Assembly: GCF_038592985.1 (NCBI RefSeq)
Contig: NZ_CP151951.1
Location: 3,649,001 to 3,713,000, forward strand
Source: Paenibacillus sp. FSL R10-2782
GTDB lineage: Bacteria; Bacillota; Bacilli; Paenibacillales; Paenibacillaceae
Direction: 5' to 3'
Length of the DNA stretch: 64,000 nt
Shown here: piece after piece, positions 27,876-36,777 of the stretch
Layout: each line of letters opens with the position of its first letter
How positions within the stretch are numbered: the first letter of the stretch is position 1
Notes under the pieces: generated by a model
Told to the model about the DNA's origin: nothing
The model's input: the letters and a program-made list of their open reading frames with translations, nothing else
The model's database searches: none
Position numbers and translations under genes: made by a program

Positions 27876-28850
27876 TTATTTTCCTACATACTCATCTAAA
27901 AAGCGATCTACTCTTTTGAAATATTCAGTGGGGTAATGGTTGATGGCATCGATGTGCTCCGTATTTTGCGGGTACCATACTTCTGCTTTTGGGTTATCTT
28001 TTAAGGACTCGTAAATAATTTCTGTATTTTTATAACTAATTTGCTGATCTCCAGTACCATGAATGAGCATAACTGGCTTGTCTTGCATCTTTTTTACCGC
28101 ATCCATAGGAGATATGGAATCAAGATCAACCTTAAAGGCCCAATTTGCCATCCATGTCGATGTATAACTGAATGGAAACGCTGGTAAACCTGAAAAGAAG
28201 GGCAAACCCTCTCTCAGAAATAGACCAGCATTACGAAAAGGACTATCCGCAATTACGGCTTTAATGTCATCACTTTCACTTGCGGCTAGCAAAGAAGTAG
28301 CAGCACCCATTGAAAAGCCGATAACTCCAATGTTATCACCCGTATGTTCTCTGGATTTTAAATAGCTTACAGCTCCTAGCAAATCGTATTTTTCATTGAG
28401 GCCCAATGTAATCAAATCACCATCGGATTTACCTTGCGAGCTGAGGTCAAATGCCAATACATTGTAGCCCTTCGGAACGAAATGCTCTACTAACTTTGGG
28501 GTCCGCCCTTTGACTAAACGATTGCTCGTATATCCATGGACGACAATAATCGTCTTATTACTTGCTTTACCAGAAAGACCACTTGCAGGGAAGAAGGAAC
28601 CTCTAATCGTATTATCATTTTTCAAACTCTTGAACTCGACCTCTTCGTAAGGAGTTTTATTGATATTCAATTCGTAGCTGACATTAGTGTCTCTAGGATG
28701 GTGCAACAAGGTGTCTACTACTTTATAAGATATAAAAAATACAAGAGCCATCACAAGCAAAAGCACGATCCCTAGGCTCCATAAAATTTTCTTCCGTTTT
28801 TTCACACGAACGTTAAATGTCAGATCAGGTTGTAATGATGTTTGACTCAT
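27876..28850 (-). CDS. Alpha/beta hydrolase with N-terminal membrane anchor
   Basis: A 324-residue protein with one membrane helix (about residues 22-45) and an extracellular alpha/beta hydrolase fold. The nucleophile serine is in GVIGFSMGAATS, the oxyanion region in VVHGYTSNR, the acid in MLIHGTGDQQIS and the histidine in NTEHIDAI. It resembles the YqkD/FrsA-like Bacillus hydrolases. It is co-transcribed with the TetR gene (4-bp overlap), so it may respond to a compound sensed by that regulator. The substrate is unknown. Confidence 0.88.
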   Translation of the reverse strand: MSQTSLQPDLTFNVRVKKRKKILWSLGIVLLLVMALVFFISYKVVDTLLHHPRDTNVSYELNINKTPYEEVEFKSLKNDNTIRGSFFPASGLSGKASNKTIIVVHGYTSNRLVKGRTPKLVEHFVPKGYNVLAFDLSSQGKSDGDLITLGLNEKYDLLGAVSYLKSREHTGDNIGVIGFSMGAATSLLAASESDDIKAVIADSPFRNAGLFLREGLPFFSGLPAFPFSYTSTWMANWAFKVDLDSISPMDAVKKMQDKPVMLIHGTGDQQISYKNTEIIYESLKDNPKAEVWYPQNTEHIDAINHYPTEYFKRVDRFLDEYVGK

Positions 28851-29476
28851 TCAGACTCCTCCAGTTTTTCTTTAGGTTGTATGGGTGCGAACAAATAAAA
28901 GGCATGCCTCTTCAGATTTTCCCACTCGGGATGATGAATAATACTTTCTCCAAGAGTTAAGCCCACTCCATTAAAGAAAGAGATATAGGCACGAGAGATC
29001 ATTGCTGGAGAAAAGCTTTTGTTGAATTCGCCCATTAACTGTCCCTTGGCATAGACGCATTCGATCGCATCTGTCATTACCTTTGTACTTTCAAGGACCT
29101 TCTGTGTAAGTTCAGGGAATCTTATTCGTTGTCCTAAGACAGATTGAACAAGCCGCAATTCATTTGTATATAAGTAGATATGGTTGAATTGTTCTGCCAC
29201 CATGTTCTTAATCAATACGCCCGGCGTCCCCTCTTGTTGTAGACAAGCAAGCGATTTCGCCTGAATATCAGCAAGCGGCTCAAGGACAGCTGCGTAGTAT
29301 AAAGCTTCTTTGCTAGGGAAATATTGAAAAATGGTTCCAGGAGTCACCCCCACACTCTGCGCAATAATAGCCGTTGTGGTATTCGAATAGCCACTTTCTG
29401 CGAACAGGATAACAGCTTCTTCTAGGATACGTTTACGCCGCTCCAGTCTTTTTTCTTCATTGATGGGTCTTGCCAA
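28847..29476 (-). CDS. TetR/AcrR family transcriptional regulator
   Basis: The 209-residue repressor has the N-terminal TetR helix-turn-helix (ILEEAVILFAESGYSNTTTAIIAQSVGVTPGTIFQYFPSKEALYYA, about residues 15-60) and a ligand-binding C-terminal half. It is the first gene of a two-gene operon with the hydrolase. A perfect AT-rich palindrome lies 36-65 bp upstream and is the likely operator. The inducer is unknown. Confidence 0.92.
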   Translation of the reverse strand: MARPINEEKRLERRKRILEEAVILFAESGYSNTTTAIIAQSVGVTPGTIFQYFPSKEALYYAAVLEPLADIQAKSLACLQQEGTPGVLIKNMVAEQFNHIYLYTNELRLVQSVLGQRIRFPELTQKVLESTKVMTDAIECVYAKGQLMGEFNKSFSPAMISRAYISFFNGVGLTLGESIIHHPEWENLKRHAFYLFAPIQPKEKLEESE

Positions 29477-29511
29477 ATGTATTCCCCTCTCTTTAAGCTA
29501 AACTTTCGTTA

Positions 29512-29541
29512 ATTAATTAAATGATCAGTTATTTAATTAAT
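29512..29541. promoter_or_regulatory. Probable TetR operator
   Basis: Perfect 11-bp arms ATTAATTAAAT and ATTTAATTAAT separated by GATCAGTT. It lies just upstream of the tetR-hydrolase operon, where an autoregulatory operator is expected. The AT richness makes chance palindromes more likely, but 11 of 11 pairs is unusual. Confidence 0.55.
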
Positions 29542-29610
29542 AATATATCTTAAATTACGACTTATAGCAAGAGTGAATTTACTTACGAGCAGGATGAACC
29601 TCAACATATA

Positions 29611-29657
29611 AAAACAAGCCGGAGTGCTGCCCAACATGCGCCTCCGGCTTGTTTTTA
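29611..29657. terminator. Orphan bidirectional terminator
   Basis: AAAACAAGCCGGAG pairs with CTCCGGCTTGTTTT, with A and T runs on both sides. No intact gene reads into it: tetR begins 135 bp away and reads outward. It sits beside the sigK relic and may be a leftover of a deleted gene. Confidence 0.75.
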
Positions 29658-29696
29658 TCAGGTTATTTTGGATGAGTACATGTTCCGCCTTCCTTA

Positions 29697-29783
29697 ACGG
29701 TGAAGATTTGGAGGACCTCATATCCTTCGTTACCATCGGGGATTACGCGTTCGTATGTGTCTCGCATTGAAAAGCGTGCGTTT
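29697..29783 (+). pseudogene. Internally deleted sigK relic
   Basis: 29697-29740 repeats sigK bases around 27222-27265 (encoding [13 protein letters not shown]) almost exactly. 29741-29783 then repeats sigK bases around 27627-27670 (encoding [13 protein letters not shown]), joined at a shared GG-GATT and lacking about 360 bp in between. The frame reads into a stop. A 13-bp match to another part of sigK (TATTTTGGATGAG) occurs at 29664-29676. A short hairpin with T run follows at 29807-29831. The rest of 29542-30169 shows no gene. Confidence 0.8.
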
Positions 29784-29806
29784 AAGCACAAATATATGAA
29801 CTGCAT

Positions 29807-29831
29807 TAGGGTCCCAATAGGGGCCTTTTTC
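29807..29831 (+). terminator. Short terminator-like hairpin after the sigK relic
   Basis: GGGTCCC-AATA-GGGGCC followed by five T. It would end any transcript reading through the relic. Confidence 0.5.
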
Positions 29832-30169
29832 GTAATTATATCGCTTAAACTCTATCATAAAACCATGTAAACAATTGTTCCTTTTTAATGTTAGGAATAC
29901 GCGGGGGTTGCTTATATTGTATGTGTCGTCATCAACAGCATTCTAGCAATAACTGTATATACAGCCTTGCGCTCATTTGCGAATTGAGGCAATCCAGTGC
30001 TTTATCTAACCCGGGTTTACTTCCGTCCATTTGAAGCTATGTAGACGACAATCTCTACCTGTTGAAGAGTATTGGTGTGTTTTTTCTGACAGTCGCAATA
30101 TGTATTTTAGTATAAGGGAATACATTTATTGAGAGATTCATATCAATATACAATAATAATTTCAACAAT

Positions 30170-30288
30170 GAATCCATTTCATAAATGATTAAGCCAACGA
30201 AATGCATACTACATATAGACAAACTAAACCATTTTGATCTATATGTACTCTTTATTAAAGCTACTGAGGGGTATTATGATATTGATTC
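30170..30288. mobile_element. MITE-like element, right copy (inverted relative to the left copy)
   Basis: A 119-bp copy of the element at 26051-26168, in reverse orientation. It starts GAATCCATTTCATAAA and ends ATTATGATATTGATTC; 13 of the first 16 terminal bases pair with the other end. It is flanked by CAAT on both sides (30166-30169 and 30289-30292), a 4-bp target duplication different from that of the left copy. It lies 37 bp upstream of the discoidin-like gene and could supply its promoter. Confidence 0.82.
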
Positions 30289-30325
30289 CAATATTAAATA
30301 ATTTAACTAATGGGGGAAATGCAAC

Positions 30326-30835
30326 ATGACAAAATTTAGTCAGAATCCAAACGATTATTCTTTTTCAATTGATCCTGTCGTTATAGCAGAAGAAAATGTT
30401 TCAACTAATGGTGATTCCAAAAATACTTTTCCAAAAAATATTTTAGTTGATAATAATCTTTCTTGGGAAAGCAGCTTGAGCGGTAGAGGTGGAGAAATTG
30501 TATTCAAATTAGATGAAGGCAAAACGATTAATGATATCCTCTTGGCTCAGCCAACCTTTAAAGCTTTTATCCTAACGTTTTCTCTTCATGGTTCTAACGA
30601 CGGAGAAAACTGGTTTAGATTAGGTGCAGTAGAAGCAGTGCCAACTACTGCAAAAACGACTTATCAATTTAACAATGAGATTCCTTTTCAATATTATAAA
30701 ATAACTGTACTTTCATCTGGCCTGAATAATACAACAACCTATTATGGTGTACGATATATTCAGTTAAGAACCGCTTCAATCAATGGCGTTCCAGCCTACA
30801 GAAATTCCAATTTAAATCCCGCTATTGCGGAATAA
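30326..30835 (+). CDS. Small discoidin-like (F5/8 type C fold) protein, unknown function
   Basis: A 169-residue protein with no signal peptide and no membrane helix. The central part (ILVDNNLSWESSLSGRGGEIVFKLDEGKTI ... FSLHGSNDGENWFRLG ... QYYKITVLSSG) resembles a discoidin or carbohydrate-binding module 32 beta-sandwich by pattern (SxDGxxW). The likeness is weak. Base use is more AT-rich than most neighbours. The ATG follows GGGGG at good spacing. It stands alone behind a MITE copy and ends at a terminator; transfer is possible. Confidence 0.7.
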   Translation: MTKFSQNPNDYSFSIDPVVIAEENVSTNGDSKNTFPKNILVDNNLSWESSLSGRGGEIVFKLDEGKTINDILLAQPTFKAFILTFSLHGSNDGENWFRLGAVEAVPTTAKTTYQFNNEIPFQYYKITVLSSGLNNTTTYYGVRYIQLRTASINGVPAYRNSNLNPAIAE

Positions 30836-30881
30836 AAATCAATGTGAGCATACTGCATCAATTCCTATATGCACATATACA

Positions 30882-30917
30882 AAAGAGGGGCTGGCTAATG
30901 CCACCCCCTTCTTTTTA
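30882..30917. terminator. Terminator shared by convergent genes
   Basis: GGGGCTGGC-TAAT-GCCACCCC with T and A runs. It overlaps the stop of the minus-strand SLH gene and follows the plus-strand discoidin-like gene by 46 bp. Confidence 0.8.
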
Positions 30918-33900
30918 TTGAATTTTTTGAATCATGTTATAAATCATTTCAGCCGCTTCGGCGCGTGTGATTTCCTGTTTTGCACGGAAGCTTCCATCTG
31001 GATATCCTTGTACTAAATTAATTTCGGTTAGACCCAGTACATCTTCTCTGGCCCATTCCACAATTTGAGAGGCATCTGAGTAGATGTTGCTTTCTTGTTG
31101 TGGCGTAGCCTTGATAACGTTGTTCACCATTTTAGCCGCCTGCTCCCGGTTAATAACGCGATCTGGAGCAAATACCTTATTACTAAATCCACGAGCGACC
31201 TGGTCTTTAATCGCTGTTTTTAGTAGATCAACATACCACGCTGATGGATTGATATCCTCGAAGCTTAAAGCCATATCCGTTTCGAGCGGTAATTTCAGGG
31301 AACGGACGAGCATCGAAGTGAACTCCATACGTGTTACAGGTCTGCTCGGCTCAAAAAGGGTTTGGGTCATACCCTTCACTACCCCCAAATCTGCAAGGGC
31401 ATTAATCTTATCTTTGTTAAATGCCCGTTCAATGTCACTAAAGCGATTGGGCTTCGTTTCGACTGAAGGTGCTTGAACGATCGCTGTTTCAGTCAACTCC
31501 TCTACATCGGGCTGAATCGGCTTGATGATCCCCCCACCTCCTGCTCCACCGCCTGAGGCTGAGGCTTCAGTATTCCCTGTTGTTTTACCGTTGGCTTGTT
31601 TTGCAATGGTACGCTTTCCTTGGCTGTTTTCTGCCCATAGCTGAACTGCATACGATTGTTTCTCTTTAAGTTGACTCCAAATAAAGCTTCGATCCTTACC
31701 ACGATATAATTCTGCTTGCCCTTCACTGGTGAGTACGAAAATATCATTTTTGTGTTCTGATTCCCAGTGGATCATAAACTCGCTATTCGTCGTCTCCGTT
31801 TTCGAAAACGCAAATTCTGGAGACGGTAACGTTTCTACCTCGCCTTCTGTCTGTTTACCTTCACCGCTTGTGTTAACCGGTTTGACCGTAATACGATACA
31901 CCGTAGAGCTATCCAAACCATCTACTTTAAAATTAGAGTTTACTGTATGACCGATAAGCAGCCCATTTTGGTATACATGGTAGGTATCCGCACCAGGAGC
32001 TTCTTTCCACGTCACTACCAGATCGGTATCTGTTACATCTTTAAATGTCAGCTCATGATCTGGTATTTGACCTGGCAGCGCACGATACGTAAATGGAGTC
32101 CACTCACCTGCGCCCGTTGTATTGACAGCTTGAATGCCGAACGAGTACATCGTACCGGGTTGGATACCTGAAAGCTTGATACTAGTATCCTTGGTATTCA
32201 CGATTTCACCAGTATCTTTCCGAATTACAGCATATTGATAAGCATTTTTGCTTTCATCCCAGTTCAGCAAAATCTGGCCATTCCCTAGCTCTGTGACTTT
32301 GACGTTTTGCACTTGAGGTGGAAGCGTGAGCAGCTCTTCCCGCACAGGCTGACTGAACCCACTACCATTACCGCTGCTCACCTGAAAATCGTATTTCTTT
32401 CCACCCTCTAATCCGGATACGACTACACGTGGTTCCGTGCTGTAATAATCCTGGCTATTGATTGATACTTTATATTTGGTCGCCCCATCGACTGGGTCCC
32501 AAACAATCGCGGCATCATGTTCCCGAACCTCTACCGCTATAAGTCGTACAACCGATGCGGGTAGTGTTAATTCGTTGATAGTTGTATCTTCACCTATACC
32601 ACTTCGATTGTAGGCCCGGATTCGAATATTTGCATTCCTACCTGCGGGCAATCCATCAAAAGTATAGGCATGGCTTCCCCGGGGAAGCCGCACATCTGGC
32701 TCATCATTAACATTCAAGATGTATCCGTCAGCCCCCTGCACATCTTGCCAACCTACACTGACAGAATATACATCATTCTCCACACTCGCCAGCGTAGTTA
32801 CCCGATCAGGTAATGTGATGACCCTCAAATGAGCATCATCTCCAAGGCCGGTTGCATTTTCAGCGGAAATGGAATAATCATACTCCGTTCCTGCCTGAAG
32901 TCCGTGATCAGCGAATTCAGTATACACATCCTTATAAACAGCTGCTTTGTCCCGCTCCAGAGCATAGTATGTCGCTGTAATTACACGATCCCATTTTAAG
33001 TCGATTCCATCGTCCTTCACGGTTACATTTTGGAATCCGCTTGGGCTATCTGGCAGGCTTAAAAAAGACACATGCTTGGCCGCACCCTCACCACTGGCAT
33101 TCATTGCTGATACCGAAACATCGTAAAATTCACCCGGTTTCATCCCCGTAATTGGATTATACACATCCTGTGTAACAGTATCCTTAAATATGACTTCCCC
33201 CGTACTAACATCCATTGCTGTAATCTTATAGCTGTCAGCTGAAAGCACTGGCGTAAAATCAGCCATGATTTGTGCTGAAGTACGAGACATGGTTCGTAAT
33301 CGGATCTGATCCGGGGCATCAGGTAACGTTAGCACACGAACTCGATTGGAATAAGCATTGCCTCCCACGTGATTACTGGAACGCACTTCATATTCGTATG
33401 GACGCCCTCCCTGTAGCCCTTTGTTTGTAAAAGAATTTGTCGGATGCGTAACATCCCAAATCTCATTCGTCGTTAAATTTCGGACGGTATAGACGTAACC
33501 ATCATCAAGGCCCGATGGAAGAGTCCATTGCAGATCGACCTCTGTATTTCGTACGGATGACGCAGAAAGCTCAGCCGGCTGAGGTTGCTTCTGAATGCGA
33601 AGTGCTCTGCTGACCGTTTCAGAAATGTTACCCGCCTGATCTTTAACCTTGGCATGAACATACCATTCACCTTCATTTGAAAGGTTAATCTGAATTCCTG
33701 TATCAGCAGCTGTATCCCAATGTTCGGGTACATCAGGGCTGTTCGTGATTTTATACTGCATCGTCGCTGGTTCGATCCCCGAATGTTGGTCCGCATATCG
33801 TATCCCCACTTGGATGCTCGTATCCTTCCATTCACGCGAATCCGGTGTGAGCTGGATCGTCGGGGGTTCCAAATCAATGTAAGATGTTGCGGACACTGGA

Positions 33901-35510
33901 TCACTCCGATTTCCAGCTGCATCCACAGCTTGAGCAGTCACTTTGACGATGCCAGAATTATTTAATACTCCCGATGAACCAGGAACATAATGGCCAGAGC
34001 CCATTTGATATTCGTAATGTACTGCTGAAATATCCGTTCCACCCGAAATAGCAAATTGTACTGGCTTATTGGTGTATCGGGTGGGCATCGTCACCTCGGA
34101 GAACGTAACTTCCGGGGGCGTTGGCCTAGTTCGATCAATCATGACCGATTGAGTCACGATTGGACTAGACACGTCCAGATTATTGATCGTCCGTGCTGAT
34201 AGTTCGTACAGCCCTTCCGCGTTTAATGTAAAAACGCCATTGTATGTCTGCCACTCCCCTGCTGAACTCAAACGATACTGCGTCATCTTGATTCCATTTA
34301 CAGGATCACTTCCTGAATCAATGGCAATATTCACATTGTTGATCGTTGGGCCCGCCTCGCTAGCTCGGATAGCAGGAGCAGTCGGACCCTTTTTATCAAT
34401 AGTGACTTCCTTGCTTACTTCTTGGCTCACATTACCCACGTTGTCTATGGAGCGGGCATAAACCGTGCTTTTGCCATCTTGATTAACATGGAATGCTCCA
34501 CCATAGTCTTGCCAACCTCGATTGACAACGCCCGTCACGCGAAATTGTGTATGGGCCAGCCCAGAATAGTCGTCCGCTCCTGGCTGCAATGTAATGGTAT
34601 AGTCATTACTGTTGCCCGTTGCACTTATGATCGGTGGCGTCGGCGGCATTTGGTCTATCCTGACATTCCCGGAAGAAAGACCACTGTACTGGTTGTTCAC
34701 GTCTACAGTCCGGGCATAGATTGTATTTACACCATGATCATATACAGTAAAGGGTCCTGTGTACTGTTGAAATGCTCCACCATTTAGGCTGTATTCATAG
34801 TATTTTAGCCCTTCAGGTGCCACATCCCCATTGATCCAAACCGTTACAGGTCCTTTGGTCCACCCCGTACTTGCTTGGCCCTCAGCCCCTGCATTAATCT
34901 GGGGTGATTTAGGCATCAAGTCTGATTTGGGAATGACACGGACTCCAAACCTGGATATTTCAGTACTTGTCTGCTGGTTAGTACCCATAGCTCTAAAATA
35001 CCGAATATCTTTTAACGTAATAGAGTCTGTGATCTCTACCCATTTCCCTTGATAAGAGCTACTGGCATAAAATTTTGTGACATCGGTCCATGTATATAAA
35101 TTCGTTCCATTAGGCTGCCAACTGTTACCCGCTGCTGCATTAGATACATATATATCAGTATGGTAAGACCCTTCGATATAAACAAAAATCTTATAATCTG
35201 ATGTCTTAATAGATCTTCCAATATCAACAAAACGTTCTGTCGGCTGCACCACACCCTCACACTTATATCTTGCCGAGCCCATGCCGCTATAAACTTCAGT
35301 TGCTCCTATTCCATTTCCTGACCATAACCCCCAACTGTCACCCCCACCAGGTAAATTATTTTGGCAAAAAGGTCCTCCGATGATCTCTTGGGTAGCAGCT
35401 GATACCCTCTCTGGAAATATAGGGAGGGCGGTTAACATGATCATTACAGCTAAAAATCCATATACCCACTTGCTATATTTCCTTACCTTTCGCTTATTTT
35501 TTGGATACAT
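30915..35510 (-). CDS. Large secreted FN3-repeat protein with SLH cell-wall anchor
   Basis: A 1531-residue surface protein. It has a signal peptide (about 1-38, ending RVSAA), then an N-terminal domain (about 40-200) rich in aromatics. From about 210 to 640 come four or five OmpL47/Ig-like repeats (pattern YxxSxxGxWQxYxGxFxxxxxGxxxxxARxxD). From about 640 to 1320 come eight or so fibronectin type III repeats (LPxxVxxLxx .. GLxxGxxYDxxVxAxNxxG). A GGGAGGGG linker precedes three SLH domains (about 1355-1531) that bind pyruvylated wall polymer. No catalytic domain was recognised, so adhesion or scaffolding is the likely role. It stands alone. Confidence 0.9.
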   Translation of the reverse strand: MYPKNKRKVRKYSKWVYGFLAVMIMLTALPIFPERVSAATQEIIGGPFCQNNLPGGGDSWGLWSGNGIGATEVYSGMGSARYKCEGVVQPTERFVDIGRSIKTSDYKIFVYIEGSYHTDIYVSNAAAGNSWQPNGTNLYTWTDVTKFYASSSYQGKWVEITDSITLKDIRYFRAMGTNQQTSTEISRFGVRVIPKSDLMPKSPQINAGAEGQASTGWTKGPVTVWINGDVAPEGLKYYEYSLNGGAFQQYTGPFTVYDHGVNTIYARTVDVNNQYSGLSSGNVRIDQMPPTPPIISATGNSNDYTITLQPGADDYSGLAHTQFRVTGVVNRGWQDYGGAFHVNQDGKSTVYARSIDNVGNVSQEVSKEVTIDKKGPTAPAIRASEAGPTINNVNIAIDSGSDPVNGIKMTQYRLSSAGEWQTYNGVFTLNAEGLYELSARTINNLDVSSPIVTQSVMIDRTRPTPPEVTFSEVTMPTRYTNKPVQFAISGGTDISAVHYEYQMGSGHYVPGSSGVLNNSGIVKVTAQAVDAAGNRSDPVSATSYIDLEPPTIQLTPDSREWKDTSIQVGIRYADQHSGIEPATMQYKITNSPDVPEHWDTAADTGIQINLSNEGEWYVHAKVKDQAGNISETVSRALRIQKQPQPAELSASSVRNTEVDLQWTLPSGLDDGYVYTVRNLTTNEIWDVTHPTNSFTNKGLQGGRPYEYEVRSSNHVGGNAYSNRVRVLTLPDAPDQIRLRTMSRTSAQIMADFTPVLSADSYKITAMDVSTGEVIFKDTVTQDVYNPITGMKPGEFYDVSVSAMNASGEGAAKHVSFLSLPDSPSGFQNVTVKDDGIDLKWDRVITATYYALERDKAAVYKDVYTEFADHGLQAGTEYDYSISAENATGLGDDAHLRVITLPDRVTTLASVENDVYSVSVGWQDVQGADGYILNVNDEPDVRLPRGSHAYTFDGLPAGRNANIRIRAYNRSGIGEDTTINELTLPASVVRLIAVEVREHDAAIVWDPVDGATKYKVSINSQDYYSTEPRVVVSGLEGGKKYDFQVSSGNGSGFSQPVREELLTLPPQVQNVKVTELGNGQILLNWDESKNAYQYAVIRKDTGEIVNTKDTSIKLSGIQPGTMYSFGIQAVNTTGAGEWTPFTYRALPGQIPDHELTFKDVTDTDLVVTWKEAPGADTYHVYQNGLLIGHTVNSNFKVDGLDSSTVYRITVKPVNTSGEGKQTEGEVETLPSPEFAFSKTETTNSEFMIHWESEHKNDIFVLTSEGQAELYRGKDRSFIWSQLKEKQSYAVQLWAENSQGKRTIAKQANGKTTGNTEASASGGGAGGGGIIKPIQPDVEELTETAIVQAPSVETKPNRFSDIERAFNKDKINALADLGVVKGMTQTLFEPSRPVTRMEFTSMLVRSLKLPLETDMALSFEDINPSAWYVDLLKTAIKDQVARGFSNKVFAPDRVINREQAAKMVNNVIKATPQQESNIYSDASQIVEWAREDVLGLTEINLVQGYPDGSFRAKQEITRAEAAEMIYNMIQKIQ

Positions 35511-35573
35511 ACATTTCTCCCTTGCTTTATTTTATTTTCAAAGAGTTGTACAAACTCGTTTCGGCTAAAATAG

Positions 35574-35626
35574 AAAAAGCACCCCAAACGAAGGCGGTTA
35601 AGCCTAAGTTTGAGGTGCTTCCTCAA
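35574..35626 (-). terminator. Terminator of the 35754-36632 gene
   Basis: AAGCACCTCAAAC pairs with GTTTGGGGTGCTT on the minus strand, followed by TTTC. It separates this gene from the SLH protein gene promoter. The remaining 35627-35753 shows nothing. Confidence 0.75.
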
Positions 35627-35753
35627 AGTAACGAGTATGTTTTGAAGTTATTATACTTCGTTCTAAACGTAATGTAAACAGCACGACATCATTTAAAATT
35701 CATAAATTCTTGTATTTCACATTATTCCACATCTCGGGGTCAGCCTCGAAGCC

Positions 35754-36632
35754 TTAATTAACGTGAACGCCCAAGTTCCGAAAAAAGGCGCGCAAGTTCT
35801 GACTGTAAGAGTCCTGCATAGCGGAAGATTCCTTAAGAATATTTTGCATACTGTTCATAAAAGCGGAAGCTGAAGTCGTATCAGCCTTGTCAAACCGGTT
35901 CTCTATTCGCGTGTTATTTAGCAACTCCGCAATCTCTCCTGTACGTTCCTTATATTTCTCAATCCATTTGGGGTTTTGAGGAGCCTTTTGTGCAAAATCT
36001 ATCAACTGACTCAGTCCATTCCCTCCACCTTTAATGTCATTGATGAATGCAGTATATTTTTGGGGGTCAGCCTGCTTCATCAATTCCGACATTTTGACGT
36101 AATCCTCAGGGGCACCTATCGGACGGTCTATTGGAGTCGTGTAACTAATATCTCCAGTCTCTGGATCAATTGAACGTGTCAAAGCAATAGCAGCTATTTG
36201 GTTCATAGTTTCCAAAAACTCTTTGGCCTTGTCACCTTCCATATAGTGGTCTGCAATATACTTGGATTGGGAAACTCCCATCTCCAGTAGCACGGTTCGC
36301 TGGCTCTCATCTGTTACTGTTCCATTGACGATAAAATTGGATTCAATCATACTGTACACCGCATTGGACACTTCTTCTGGCTGACCTTCTAAAACTCGGT
36401 TTAATGCATCGTTGATCTGGGTTGTTCCGAAATACTTAGCAGACTGTGATACAATAGCTCCTTCAGCCAGTTGCCTACCAGTTTCGCTAATCTCTACGGA
36501 GTCTTGAATAACCAATTCGGAGCGTTTTCCTTCATAAAGCTGGGGGGATTGGGCTTGCTTAGCTTCCACATTTATCCGCAAGCTACTAGTATTAATAACG
36601 GCTCGTTGCATTCTAAGGGGCTCAAAATTCAT
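35754..36632 (-). CDS. Hypothetical protein, no recognised family
   Basis: A 292-residue, mostly helical and soluble protein without signal peptide or membrane segment. The ATG at 36632 follows GGAGG. The N-terminus (VINTSSLRINVEAKQAQSPQLY, then VEISETGRQLAEG) resembles the disordered, flagellar-type start of FlgM-like or rod proteins that end a segment with EISxxGR, but this is a weak hint. The rest has segments such as YSMIESNFIVNGTVTDESQR and helices around residues 120-290. I do not recognise a function. Confidence 0.7.
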   Translation of the reverse strand: MNFEPLRMQRAVINTSSLRINVEAKQAQSPQLYEGKRSELVIQDSVEISETGRQLAEGAIVSQSAKYFGTTQINDALNRVLEGQPEEVSNAVYSMIESNFIVNGTVTDESQRTVLLEMGVSQSKYIADHYMEGDKAKEFLETMNQIAAIALTRSIDPETGDISYTTPIDRPIGAPEDYVKMSELMKQADPQKYTAFINDIKGGGNGLSQLIDFAQKAPQNPKWIEKYKERTGEIAELLNNTRIENRFDKADTTSASAFMNSMQNILKESSAMQDSYSQNLRAFFRNLGVHVN

Positions 36633-36708
36633 TTGATTTCCTCCTGTCATTTGGTAACAGGCACTCTAAGTCGTATGTATAATGTAATGTGACCCTGTTT
36701 CTATATAT

Positions 36709-36752
36709 ATCGGACAAAGCACATATGGAATGAATACATGCTTTGTCCTAAA
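36709..36752 (-). terminator. Hairpin after the first secreted paralog
   Basis: Perfect 10-bp arms GGACAAAGCA/TGCTTTGTCC lie 30 bp past the stop at 36778. No real T run follows on the minus strand, so termination is uncertain. Confidence 0.4.
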
Positions 36753-36777
36753 AATGAACAAATATTAAAGCAGTTAA

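Noticed and set aside
26047..30292. Composite transposon carrying nucB-sigK
   Set aside because: Each copy has its own, different 4-bp duplication, so the two inserted separately; sigK is core chromosome.
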